A program made the position numbers and the translations under genes. DNA of 64,000 nucleotides, taken from the NCBI GenBank assembly GCA_021324755.1, contig JAJPIL010000007.1, positions 248,001 to 312,000 of the forward strand, in the 5' to 3' direction. Numbering within the stretch: the first letter of the stretch is position 1; each line of letters begins with the position of its first letter. Source of the DNA: Pseudomonadota bacterium (GTDB lineage Bacteria > Desulfobacterota > Binatia > Binatales > Binataceae). The notes under the pieces are model-generated. The model was not told the DNA's origin. It made no database searches and saw only the letters and a program-made list of their open reading frames with translations. Below are positions 45,983 through 54,603 of this stretch, piece after piece.

Positions 45983-46549
45983 TCACGGCTGACCGCCAGT
46001 TGGAGCCGCACCAAGAGCCGCTGCTACTGCCTCCCATTCGCCGCCCAGATGAAGCGGCATTAGGTACACGCTATTTTGCCCCACAACTCGGACGTATTGA
46101 GCCGTTCCAGACGGATTCAAATTACCGAATTCAACCGAGGCTATCCGCTCCCCGTGGGCCTTCGCAACTACTTTGTAACGAGGGGGCGCGAGACCAAAAT
46201 TGCTAAGCGCAGACTGTGAACTCCGGGAGCCGTCGATCACGCGAGATGGGGCAGTGACCTCCAGGAAATGAAGCCCGTTGGCCACGTGCTGGCTCAGAAC
46301 GTCAGCTTTTGCAACGCCGCGACGCTCAGCATCAAGCCACCGACCCGGCGCGGCGCGATTTAGCCGCAGCACGTTCTGACCAATATAGATTTCGATCTCA
46401 TCCGCGCGGCTCGAAATTCTCTGGACAAGCCCAGCCGGCTCGAAGCGTACCAATACGCCCGTATCCCTGCTCTCATTATCGCTGAGCGCAAGCAGCGCGA
46501 TAATAGCAGCACCTGTTAACGCCCCAACCCCGGCTAAAAGTTTACGCAT
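45983..46549 (-). CDS. DUF4340-like protein, last gene of the GldA/F/G-type operon
   Basis: A 188-residue protein from the ATG at 46549, with GGCAAGG immediately upstream. A single membrane helix at about residues 2-22 (KLLAGVGALTGAAIIALLAL) leads to a periplasmic domain: GVLVRFEPAGLVQRI, LRLNRAAPGRWLDAERRGVA, FLEVTAPSRVIDGS and YKVVAKAHGERIASVEFGN. This pattern fits DUF4340, which commonly accompanies GldF/GldG-type ABC systems. It is 147 bases downstream of the gldG-like gene on the same strand. Confidence 0.7.
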   Translation of the reverse strand: MRKLLAGVGALTGAAIIALLALSDNESRDTGVLVRFEPAGLVQRISSRADEIEIYIGQNVLRLNRAAPGRWLDAERRGVAKADVLSQHVANGLHFLEVTAPSRVIDGSRSSQSALSNFGLAPPRYKVVAKAHGERIASVEFGNLNPSGTAQYVRVVGQNSVYLMPLHLGGEWEAVAAALGAAPTGGQP

Positions 46550-46695
46550 CACCTTGCCAAACCGATCCGGACGCAAGACATGCTATTTATGGCACGAAGC
46601 GCTTGCCGCGTACCATCAACCTCACTGGCGCCTTGCAAAGGGACCGAGTCAATTATTCAGTCCGCAACTGCGCTAAAGCCACCCCATCCGACGCC

Positions 46696-48357
46696 TTAGC
46701 GTCGGCGCCACCAAACCACTGCCCCAGCCAAAACCACGCTCAACGGCAAGATCACTTCGATCGCGACAAAAATCCATTTCATTTGATAGTTGGTAAGCAC
46801 CACTTGCGGTTCTGCGTAAGTTTCGGGCTTGGGCGATGGCGTCGACTCGTCGCCGGCTAACCAGCGCACTATCGAAACTGCTAGTACACCGTTTGACACC
46901 GAAGGGAAATACGCGTTAGTGGCAAAATCGCTGTCGCCGATCACGACGAGCCGAAACTCAGGAGTTTCGGTTGACGCTCCAGGCCATCTGCCGCTCACCG
47001 CCACGGCGAGGACGCGTTGTCCGGGACGCTGAGCGCTCGCCATTGGCGATGCCTCCCCTCGGTCGCTAGAAACACGAGCCTGCCGCGAGTCGACATCCCC
47101 ATACGCTTCACCTAAGCCGTGCTCCAAACGCAAGTAGCTATCTTTGGTGCTCGCGAAAAGGGGCACCACCTTGACGCCATCGGGTGGCTTAGAGGTAACG
47201 ATCGGACGAACTCCCGGGAAGAATGTGAGAGCCAGTTGTTCGGTTATGGGATGAGGCGTGTAGTACGGGACCGCGACCTTCTCCGGATCGGTCCCGTAAT
47301 GATCCGTGGGATCCAAAACCGTGGCTCGCGGAAGCTCGATACCTAGCCGCGCAAGCATTGCTTCAACGCTAGGATCAATCGCCGACTCCGGGTCGTACAT
47401 TAGCAAAACCCGGCCTCCAGCAGCCAAATACGCAGTTAAAACATCACTTTCGCCCGCCGAGTACACCGTTCTCGGCCCGCCGTCCACAACCACAGAGCAT
47501 CTGGGCGACAAATTTCTCGTTTTGCTCAAAGTAACCTGAGCAACATCATAGCCCAAATTCGTCAGCGCCAAGTAAAAGCGGTCGAAGCCAGCATTCGTAC
47601 CTTCGAGAATATCCCCACCACCCTCGACGTCATGCGCTCGTAACGTTTCGGCATGGCTGTAGTGAAATTGAATGCCGCCTGGTTCGAAAAACTCACCATG
47701 CCCCACCACAAAACATACTGTTTTCACCTGCTCTCTCAGTACGCGCACCAAAGCAAAAGCCATCTGCGCCAAATCGGTCGTGTTTTCGACCATTGCACGC
47801 CGGCCGTCCGTTTCGACTACCGCAGTGTTATAGAGCTTTACTCCATAGCGACGCGCTAGCGCTGGATTAGTGTCGGGGTCGACGACTCGCAAATGTAGGT
47901 GGCTGTTCGAGCGCGCAAGCACTTCCAAAAGCTCCTTTGCGTGCAGAGCCTGGGGATCATCGTCGTGGTAAAAGTACGTAAGGCTTACGTCGCGGTTTAG
48001 ACTTTTGACTACTTGGCGTGCCTGCTCAGGAGGCGTGTAAGACCCTTCGCGTGTGAGGTCGAAATGGACGTCGCGCTTGTAGAGCGCGATATTAGCCAGC
48101 AACGTGATCGCTACCGCTGATACGACCAAGAGACCATTGAAGGCAACTTCGAGCCGCCGGTCGAGCCGCATTTGTACGGGTATAAGTAAAGCAAGGGTAA
48201 AAAGAAACAAGAGCGCGCAAAGCCACGCGCCAAACAGCAGCAGGTTGACACTGTCGCGCTCAACGGCCAAAAATTTGGCGACAAAAATTAAGCCGAGAGC
48301 CGCCGACAAAAGACCAGCGCTCAACCAAACGAATCCTTTGCTCGCACCCCTTTTCAC
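46696..48357 (-). CDS. GldG-like ABC-transport-associated protein (DUF4350-type)
   Basis: A 553-residue protein with three N-terminal helices to about residue 100, a large periplasmic domain, and one C-terminal helix ending in WWRRR. Visible blocks are YTPPEQARQVVKSLNRDVSL, TYFYHDDDPQALHAKELLEV, GVKLYNTAVVETDGRRAMVE, TVCFVVGHGEFFEPGG and GGRVLLMYDPES. This is the GldG family of the GldAFG ABC system; in many non-gliding bacteria it is uncharacterised. It is 14 bases downstream of the gldF-like permease. Confidence 0.85.
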   Translation of the reverse strand: MKRGASKGFVWLSAGLLSAALGLIFVAKFLAVERDSVNLLLFGAWLCALLFLFTLALLIPVQMRLDRRLEVAFNGLLVVSAVAITLLANIALYKRDVHFDLTREGSYTPPEQARQVVKSLNRDVSLTYFYHDDDPQALHAKELLEVLARSNSHLHLRVVDPDTNPALARRYGVKLYNTAVVETDGRRAMVENTTDLAQMAFALVRVLREQVKTVCFVVGHGEFFEPGGIQFHYSHAETLRAHDVEGGGDILEGTNAGFDRFYLALTNLGYDVAQVTLSKTRNLSPRCSVVVDGGPRTVYSAGESDVLTAYLAAGGRVLLMYDPESAIDPSVEAMLARLGIELPRATVLDPTDHYGTDPEKVAVPYYTPHPITEQLALTFFPGVRPIVTSKPPDGVKVVPLFASTKDSYLRLEHGLGEAYGDVDSRQARVSSDRGEASPMASAQRPGQRVLAVAVSGRWPGASTETPEFRLVVIGDSDFATNAYFPSVSNGVLAVSIVRWLAGDESTPSPKPETYAEPQVVLTNYQMKWIFVAIEVILPLSVVLAGAVVWWRRR

Positions 48358-48371
48358 TTACGCGCTTTCCC

Positions 48372-49073
48372 TCAGCGGCGTCCGAGCGCTCGCACGCTCA
48401 AAAAAATGCCGAGCAGAGTCAGGCTGACATAATACCCAGCGTCAGACAAATACAGCGAGCCCGTAGCGAACGGAACAAAGTGCGTTGAAAGCGAAAGGTT
48501 CGTCACCAGCGTATCGTACGGATCGGGTAGGATAAGACCGAAATCATCGATCGCCCACAACAACAAGAAGATGCCGAGCGAAGCGAGAGCAGCCACGATC
48601 TGGTTGGCCGTAAGGCTGGAAGTCAGAAGACCGATGGCGCTGAGCGCGCTACCGAGCAGAAACAAACCTAAATAACCGCTGTAGATAGGCCCCCAGTCTG
48701 GCTGCCCGAAAAGCGCTAGCACAATTGCATAGCTGGTCGAAAGAATCACCATCACGACAATTAAACTCATCGCTGCACAGTACTTTGCAAGAACGATTTG
48801 AGCCTCGCTCACCGGCGATGTGAGCAGAAGTTCGAGCGTTCCAAGTCGCCTCTCCTCGGCCAACAGACGCATCGTGATTATCGGCACGGTAAGCAAAAAC
48901 AGCACGTACATCTGGAAAAACAGATGCACAAGGCTGGCCACCCTGTTCAAAAAAAACGCCACGCTAAAGGTGTAACCCATTACCACAAGGAACATCGCGG
49001 CCAACACGTAGGCGATTTCCGACGAAAAAAGGGCCTTGACTTCTTTAAATAACAGGAGCTTAAAGCCCCTCAC
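48372..49073 (-). CDS. GldF-like ABC permease
   Basis: A 233-residue membrane protein with six helices. N-terminal segment FKLLLFKEVKALFSSEIAYV leads into the first helix; it contains LLAEERRLGTLELLLTSPVS, the coupling segment of ABC-2-type permeases, and GYLGLFLLGSALSAIGLL. It overlaps the ATPase gene by 14 bases and precedes the gldG-like gene by 14. The three together form an ABC-2 exporter-type complex; cargo unknown. Confidence 0.9.
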   Translation of the reverse strand: MRGFKLLLFKEVKALFSSEIAYVLAAMFLVVMGYTFSVAFFLNRVASLVHLFFQMYVLFLLTVPIITMRLLAEERRLGTLELLLTSPVSEAQIVLAKYCAAMSLIVVMVILSTSYAIVLALFGQPDWGPIYSGYLGLFLLGSALSAIGLLTSSLTANQIVAALASLGIFLLLWAIDDFGLILPDPYDTLVTNLSLSTHFVPFATGSLYLSDAGYYVSLTLLGIFLSVRALGRR

Positions 49074-50073
49074 CGTCCTGCTCCTTGTGTCGTCGCGTAA
49101 GATCGAGGAAAATTTGCTCGAGGTCGATCGAGCTGTCCGCCAGCTCGGCCAACATAAATCTGTGCTTCACAAGCGCCTCGGCGAGCCGCCCGGCAAGCCC
49201 TTCGACGAACGACTCACCCTCGACTATGTACGTGGCGAAGCCGTTTCGAGCTGAACCTTCGCATTCCACGCGCCGCACGCCCTCGACCTGCGCGATCACC
49301 GCTTCAACTTGGTCTCTGGCACCTGACACACTTAACCGAATTCGGTTATGCTTGTCCGCCCGCACCATGATACGGTCAGCTAAAAGTCGACCGTTGAGCA
49401 AAATCATCACGCGGTCGGCAACTTTCTCCATCTCGGCTAGGATATGGCTCGCTACCAGCACTGTCTTAACGCCCGCTAGTGAGCGGATTAGATTGCGCGT
49501 CGCGATGATTTGCTCAGGGTCGAGACCATTAGTAGGCTCGTCCAGCACCAGCACTTTCGGGTCGCTCACCAGCGCCTGAGCCAGAGCAACCCGCTGACGA
49601 TAGCCCCGCGAAAGCTTTCCTATCATCATTTTCAAAAACGGCTCGAGCCCCAGGCGCTCGGCGACCTCTGCCACAGCGCGCTTGGCCTCACCTGATCCCA
49701 ACCCCTTGAGACGCGCGATGAAGGTGAGAAACTCCTGCACGCGCATGCCGTTGTAAAGAGGAATGTCTTCCGGAACATAGCCAATTAACGACCGTAACCC
49801 GGTAGGATTCTCTAGCGCGTCAACACCACAAACAAACACGCTGCCACGGGTCGGTCTTAAGTACCCGGTTACGATGCGCAACGTGGTGGTCTTGCCTGAG
49901 CCGTTAGGTCCGAGTAAACCCACGACTTCGCCGGGCTCGATAACGAACGAAATCCCTTTAAGCGCCTGGCGCGGACCGTACCACTTCGTAAGGTTTTGAA
50001 CGGCGATTGCCGTTGAGGCGGGCGTCGTCGGGTCGATATTTTCCGCGCTGAGAGCGTTTATCGTTGTGGCCAT
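49060..50073 (-). CDS. GldA-like ABC ATPase
   Basis: A 337-residue ABC-2-type ATPase. Walker A GLLGPNGSGKTTTLRIVTGY, Q-loop GYVPEDIPLYNGM, signature KLSRGYRQRVALAQALV, Walker B VLVLDEPTNGLDPEQI and H-loop VASHILAEMEKVADR. The C-terminal ~100 residues form the extra domain of this exporter class. First gene of the four-gene gldA-gldF-gldG-DUF4340 operon on the minus strand. Confidence 0.93.
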   Translation of the reverse strand: MATTINALSAENIDPTTPASTAIAVQNLTKWYGPRQALKGISFVIEPGEVVGLLGPNGSGKTTTLRIVTGYLRPTRGSVFVCGVDALENPTGLRSLIGYVPEDIPLYNGMRVQEFLTFIARLKGLGSGEAKRAVAEVAERLGLEPFLKMMIGKLSRGYRQRVALAQALVSDPKVLVLDEPTNGLDPEQIIATRNLIRSLAGVKTVLVASHILAEMEKVADRVMILLNGRLLADRIMVRADKHNRIRLSVSGARDQVEAVIAQVEGVRRVECEGSARNGFATYIVEGESFVEGLAGRLAEALVKHRFMLAELADSSIDLEQIFLDLTRRHKEQDGEGL

Positions 50074-50296
50074 TGCGTCGCTTAAATAAACTCAAGCGCT
50101 CAAAGCCCCCACGCGGGAAGGGGAATATCTCAAGAAACAAGCACTTTGCTCAGAGTTGGCATCAAGAAAGCCACCGGAGGAAACGGGCCTTCTTGAAAAA
50201 CAACGAAAACAAGTCGGCCGGCCGGTCCTGGATCTTCGCGACGTACAGACAAAAGACGTCAACGAAAATCCAGGCGACCAGCCGAACTCGTGCCTA

Positions 50297-51202
50297 TCAG
50301 TCGTAATACTCAGGAGCGTGCTTGTGCGCCTTAAACGTATCCGGATCGTGGGCGAAAATCACGTCTCCGTTCTCTAGGTCGCGCACTCGCTTAATCCAGG
50401 CGTATCCCTCCAACATGTCGGCAGGGCTATAAACCAAGCCAATGCTTGGAAGGATATCTTTGTCGAGGTTTTCCTTTAGGTAACAGGCATCGCTGGTCAA
50501 CACGACGGTCCCCGTATGCGGTAGGCGCACTACCATCACTTGGCTGCCCGGAGTGTGTCCAACCGTACGGTGGATGTAAATGCTGCCGTCGCCGAAAAGA
50601 TCCAGATCTCCGTTCAGCTGAATCACCTTCTGCGCGTTTGGTAACGGACTACCAATCCCCGCGCGCAACATGGCGAAGTCAGCCGTGATATAGGCCGAAG
50701 CGGCCCCCGGAGGCGGCCAAAAAGCAGCCCTAATTTCGTCAGTTTGGAAAACGATCGTCGCCTTCGGGAACAGTCCGACATTGCCGGCATGGTCAAGGTG
50801 CATATGCCCCAAAACGACATAATTGATGTCATCAAGGGTCATACCTATCTTCTGCAGCTGCGGCTTCACTGCCAGGTCCGGTTTTTGGTCGGGCTTATAG
50901 ACGTTGTACAGCGGACCCCAGTAGTTCGGGTCTTTTATTATCTTGTCATTCACTCCAGTATCGTACATCACGTTCCCTTTGGGGTGCTTTATAACGAAGA
51001 ACGCGACAGGAACTGTGATAGGCGTATTCGGAGCTCCGGTCTGAAGCGCTGACTTTGGGAACGGCCCTAGATAGTGCGACGTGAACACGTAAAGGCGCAT
51101 CCCTTCCGGCGATGCCGCTGTAGCTACCCAACCCGTACAGGCAATCAACAATAGTCCGGCAAGCCCCATCATTAACGGCTTCCGGAAAACGGCTCGACCC
51201 AT
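50297..51202 (-). CDS. Exported lactonase-like metallo-beta-lactamase-fold hydrolase
   Basis: A 301-residue protein. The start at 51202 was chosen because it has GGGGGGA about 10 bases upstream and gives a signal peptide (LMMGLAGLLLIACTGWVATA). The zinc motif is VVLGHMHLDHAGNVG (HxHxDH), followed by HRTVGHTPGSQVMVV, LTSDACYL and VIFAHDPDTF. This spacing resembles AHL-lactonase-type enzymes (AiiA/AttM group), which open acyl-homoserine lactones. A periplasmic location is unusual for AiiA but is known for related lactonases. The true substrate is not proven. Confidence 0.8.
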   Translation of the reverse strand: MGRAVFRKPLMMGLAGLLLIACTGWVATAASPEGMRLYVFTSHYLGPFPKSALQTGAPNTPITVPVAFFVIKHPKGNVMYDTGVNDKIIKDPNYWGPLYNVYKPDQKPDLAVKPQLQKIGMTLDDINYVVLGHMHLDHAGNVGLFPKATIVFQTDEIRAAFWPPPGAASAYITADFAMLRAGIGSPLPNAQKVIQLNGDLDLFGDGSIYIHRTVGHTPGSQVMVVRLPHTGTVVLTSDACYLKENLDKDILPSIGLVYSPADMLEGYAWIKRVRDLENGDVIFAHDPDTFKAHKHAPEYYD

Positions 51203-51519
51203 TTGATGAGTCCCCCCTTTCTTAAAAAGATTAAGTCCAACGAAGGTCGCTCGATGTCTCCGCTGTAGTAGGTGTACGCTCCAGGAATACGGAGACACGT
51301 AAACGCTTCCTACGTTGTGACGAATAGCTAACAGAAATTTTTCACCTAAGCAAGCTACAACGAAGATAAAATGGATGAACCCGCTTCCAGATCCCTGGAC
51401 CCCGACCTCGTCAGCAAGTAAGTTGGTTTTGACAACGCTGAGAGTTTCATGTAGATGAGCGCAGCGGAAATCTGCCTATAAAGGTAAATTTCCCTAACAA
51501 ACGAAAAACGTCAGCTACC
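51203..51519. other. Intergenic region, nothing recognised
   Basis: About 317 bases between divergent genes, holding presumably two promoters. No clear hairpin, repeat or small gene. Confidence 0.35.
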
Positions 51520-51921
51520 GTGACAGTTGCAACACGATTTTGGCTCGAAACGTCGAAGCCGAAAGAAATAGTGGATATTACGGAGACGGTCAACAAGATT
51601 CTACAGCAAAACGACTTCCGCGAGGGTTTATGCTGCTTGTCGCTGCTTCATACTACCGCCGCACTCACTACTGCAGACTTAGACCCTGGCACGGACTTGG
51701 ACATGCTGGACGCCTTTTCGGCTCTTATACCGCGCCTTCGTTACCGCCATCCTCACAACCCGGCGCACGTGCCTAATCATATCCTTTCCTCCCTCATTGG
51801 TACTTCGTTGACGCTTCCCGTGACAGATAGTCGCCTTGTCTTGGGTACCTGGCAGCGCGTGGTGTTGGTCGAGCTCGAGGGGCCACGCAGGCGCAACGTC
51901 GAAGTTAGGCTAATTGGGTAA
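51520..51921 (+). CDS. YjbQ/UPF0047 family protein
   Basis: A 133-residue protein from a GTG start. Blocks: FREGLCCLSLLHTTAALTTA, DPGTDLDMLDAFSALIPR, HNPAHVPNHILSSLIGTSLT and LVLGTWQRVVLVELEGPRRR. These match the YjbQ family in length and order. Homologues have been linked to thiamin-phosphate metabolism, but this role is not firmly established. Conserved His residues in HTTA and HIL are likely functional. Confidence 0.9.
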   Translation: MTVATRFWLETSKPKEIVDITETVNKILQQNDFREGLCCLSLLHTTAALTTADLDPGTDLDMLDAFSALIPRLRYRHPHNPAHVPNHILSSLIGTSLTLPVTDSRLVLGTWQRVVLVELEGPRRRNVEVRLIG

Positions 51922-52113
51922 ACCTCATCTCCGTTTGGTATAAGCGGCTTGCAGCTGCCTGAGCGATCCGCGACAATGCCTTGTGCCAGCGTACACTTAG
52001 GGTGCGGGCGGCGCGAAATCTGATTAGCTCTCGCCTAAGGCCTAGGTTAAAATAAACACGTCCGAAGCCGCGCTTTGGGGGGTCGGTACCCAGGTTTTTT
52101 GGAGGATGTTCGG

Positions 52114-53019
52114 ATGAACCGTCACGCTCGTCCGATAAGGTCAGCCTTATTTGTACCGGGGAATCGTGAGGACCGAATGTACAAAGCGCCGAAGTACGGC
52201 GCTGACGCCTTGATCTTCGATTTGGAAGATGCGGTTCCGCAAAGCGAAAAGCAGCTAGCTCGACAAAGCGTGCGCGCCGCTATTGATAAGCTTGCTGGAT
52301 GTGGCTGCGCACTTTTCGTGCGCATCAACTCCCTTGATAGCGATCTTGCCGCCGAGGACTTGGAACAGGTCGTTGGCCCTGGACTGTATGCCGTGATGGT
52401 CCCGAAAGTGAGCTCTCCTGAAGAGGTTCGCGAGGTCGACACACTGCTCAAATTTTTCGAAAAAAAACGCGGTATGGAGCGCAACAGCGTGCTGATCGAC
52501 CCTCTACTCGAAACCGCTCAAGGACTAAGACGAGCCTACGATATAGCGATCGCTTCACCGAGGGTAGCCCACATGGGTGGCCTTACGGGAAAGGGCGGCG
52601 ACATCGCTCGCGCCGTGGGTTTCGGATGGAGCGAGGATGGATACGAGGCGCTGTTCTATTTGTCCAAAGTCCTGCTAGATGTTCGCGCGGCTGGTGTGCC
52701 CTATCCGATCGGGGGGCGTGGATGGTGGGAGATAGGCAATTTGGATGGATTGCGCGCGGAAGCCATACGAGCCAAAACCATAGGCTACACGGGGATGCTG
52801 GTTATTCATCCAAGTCACGTGCCTGTAGTCAACGAGGTGTTCACACCCACTGCCCAGGAGGTCGCCGAATGGAAGGGGATCGTGCAAGCTGTGACTGAGG
52901 CCGAGTTGACCGGCGCGTCCGTGGCGACTTACAACGGTGTAATGGTCGACAAAGCGCAGGCCGAATTTGCGCGCACTATGCTCGAATGGGCGTGTCGATT
53001 GGGCGTGAATGCGCAGTAA
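52114..53019 (+). CDS. HpcH/HpaI-CitE-type CoA-ester lyase
   Basis: A 301-residue protein. The ATG at 52114 has GGAGG 8 bases upstream. TIM-barrel lyase motifs are SALFVPGNREDRM, DALIFDLEDAVPQSEK, LFVRINSLDS, VMVPKVSS and DPLLETAQGLRRAYDIA. The usual GAEDL metal-site loop is replaced by HMGGLTGKGGDIARAVGFGW, which marks a distinct subgroup. The family cleaves or forms C-C bonds in citryl-, malyl- or citramalyl-type CoA thioesters. It is convergent with a MaoC-type hydratase, which may act on the same pathway. Confidence 0.85.
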   Translation: MNRHARPIRSALFVPGNREDRMYKAPKYGADALIFDLEDAVPQSEKQLARQSVRAAIDKLAGCGCALFVRINSLDSDLAAEDLEQVVGPGLYAVMVPKVSSPEEVREVDTLLKFFEKKRGMERNSVLIDPLLETAQGLRRAYDIAIASPRVAHMGGLTGKGGDIARAVGFGWSEDGYEALFYLSKVLLDVRAAGVPYPIGGRGWWEIGNLDGLRAEAIRAKTIGYTGMLVIHPSHVPVVNEVFTPTAQEVAEWKGIVQAVTEAELTGASVATYNGVMVDKAQAEFARTMLEWACRLGVNAQ

Positions 53020-53224
53020 CGCGCGAATATACCTCTGTTCCGCTTCACGTAAAGCGCTCCAACCGTCACGCCAGCCGAAACACCGGTACAATTGGAAGGA
53101 CCGATGTCAACTTGCGCGCCTGGATGGTTGAATTACTCTGTGCGCTGAAGGCTTTACCGACATCGGGTATCGAAAGCGTTGAAAGAATCGCTTTTTGGCA
53201 GTGGGCCTTCTTGACAGCCTAAGA

Positions 53225-53680
53225 TCACACCTTGGGCTTGCGCCTCATCATAGCGGCTCGCCGACATCGCACGACAATTTCACCTCGTTGATTCACCCCA
53301 CGATGCTCGAAAAAGACGATTCCCCATTCAGGATGGGATTTCGAGTCGCGCTTACCGATTACTTCGGTTTCCGCGTACAAAGTATCGCCGATAAAGACCG
53401 GCTTCGGAAACTCCACCTTTTCAAACCCAAGGTTTCCGACTGTCGTTCCTAGCGTCGTGTCGGCAACCGAGAGCCCAACGACCAAACCAAGCGTGAAGAT
53501 GCTGTTCACCAATCGCTCGCCGAACTCTGCCTTTTTCGCGAATTCCACGTCGAGGTGCAAAGGTTGCAAATTCATGGTCAGGGTGGTGAATAGCAAATTG
53601 TCAGTCTCGGTCACAGTTCTCCCGGGCTGATGTTTGAAGACATCGCCTTGGTTGAACTCCTCGTAATACTTACCGCCCAT
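53225..53680 (-). CDS. MaoC-type hotdog-fold dehydratase
   Basis: A 151-residue protein from the ATG at 53680, where GGGGGAG lies 8 bases upstream (the frame extends to 53731). MaoC features are [20 protein letters not shown] with Asp, [20 protein letters not shown] (Asp-x4-His-like region) and [20 protein letters not shown]. These enzymes hydrate enoyl-CoA or mesaconyl-type CoA esters. The adjacent convergent CitE-type lyase suggests a shared small pathway of C4/C5 CoA intermediates, which is inference. Confidence 0.85.
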   Translation of the reverse strand: MGGKYYEEFNQGDVFKHQPGRTVTETDNLLFTTLTMNLQPLHLDVEFAKKAEFGERLVNSIFTLGLVVGLSVADTTLGTTVGNLGFEKVEFPKPVFIGDTLYAETEVIGKRDSKSHPEWGIVFFEHRGVNQRGEIVVRCRRAAMMRRKPKV

Positions 53681-53757
53681 CGTTGACTCCCCCAACTTTT
53701 GGCCCGATTGCGCTGACCCTTGCTCAGGCATATTGCCTCATAAAGCGCTTCGTCGTT

Positions 53758-54576
53758 TCAAATGAGGACCCCGTTGCGCCCTGCGCTACGTTTGTAGAAC
53801 GCCCACGCGCCATAGCCCACTACCCAATCGTACATTCCCGCCGTGTCACCCGAGTTTCGCATGTCGAGTCGCGCGACTTCAACTGGATAACGTTTGACCG
53901 CAAGCAACAGGCCGGCGATCGGCAAAAATCCGCACGCATCCTCGGGTCCAAGACTTTCAGCCTCAAGAGCCTCAATCGCTCGAGCCGTCGCCCTATCCTT
54001 ACGCTGCGCTTCCTCATAGCTTAGGTAATGCGAAAGGTCGGAGCTTACAATGATAAGCGTTTGCGGATCGTCCCACAAACGGTCGATTAGATGGCTTATT
54101 TTGGTGGGATCGCAATCCCCTACGGCCAAAGGAACTAAGACAAAGTCCTCCAAAACCATCTGTAAGAACGGCAGTTGAACCTCGATCGAGTGTTCCCGCC
54201 GATGGGGCTCATCGTCGATCACGAGGATGTCAACGTCTGCGAGGTTCCTAAGCGTCTCAACGTCAACCGCTATTTCACCCAAGGGAGTTGCAAAGACCGC
54301 GCTGCGAGGCGCGGCAATCCCTGAAAAGTGAACGAAATGGGAGGGTCCTATTACAACTATGCGCTTAAATTCTCTGTTATGCTCCGCAAGCGCACGGTAA
54401 GCGTAAGCGGCGACGGGGCCAGAATACTCGTACCCGGCGTGAGGCACGATAAGCGCCACAAGCGGTCGCCCGTTGCCAAGAGGTGGCACCTGGGCCAATA
54501 GCCGCTCGACTAATCGGCGCAAGCTATCTGGCTTTGCCGGATAGAAACTTCCGGCAACCGCAGGTAAACGAACCAT
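53758..54576 (-). CDS. amrB: AmmeMemoRadiSam system protein B (MEMO1-like)
   Basis: A 272-residue protein with VAGSFYPAKPDSLRRLVERL, LIVPHAGYEYSGPVAAYAYR, VVIGPSHFVHFSGIAAPRSA, EHSIEVQLPFLQMVL and SSDLSHYLSYEEAQ. These include the conserved His, Asp and Cys positions of MEMO proteins. Members occur with a radical SAM enzyme and an AmmeCR1 protein in a poorly understood system. The radical SAM partner is divergent, 27 bases away; AmmeCR1 is not in the window. Confidence 0.9.
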   Translation of the reverse strand: MVRLPAVAGSFYPAKPDSLRRLVERLLAQVPPLGNGRPLVALIVPHAGYEYSGPVAAYAYRALAEHNREFKRIVVIGPSHFVHFSGIAAPRSAVFATPLGEIAVDVETLRNLADVDILVIDDEPHRREHSIEVQLPFLQMVLEDFVLVPLAVGDCDPTKISHLIDRLWDDPQTLIIVSSDLSHYLSYEEAQRKDRATARAIEALEAESLGPEDACGFLPIAGLLLAVKRYPVEVARLDMRNSGDTAGMYDWVVGYGAWAFYKRSAGRNGVLI

Positions 54577-54603
54577 CTCCGCTAAAGGCTCCTAAATGTA
54601 CGG

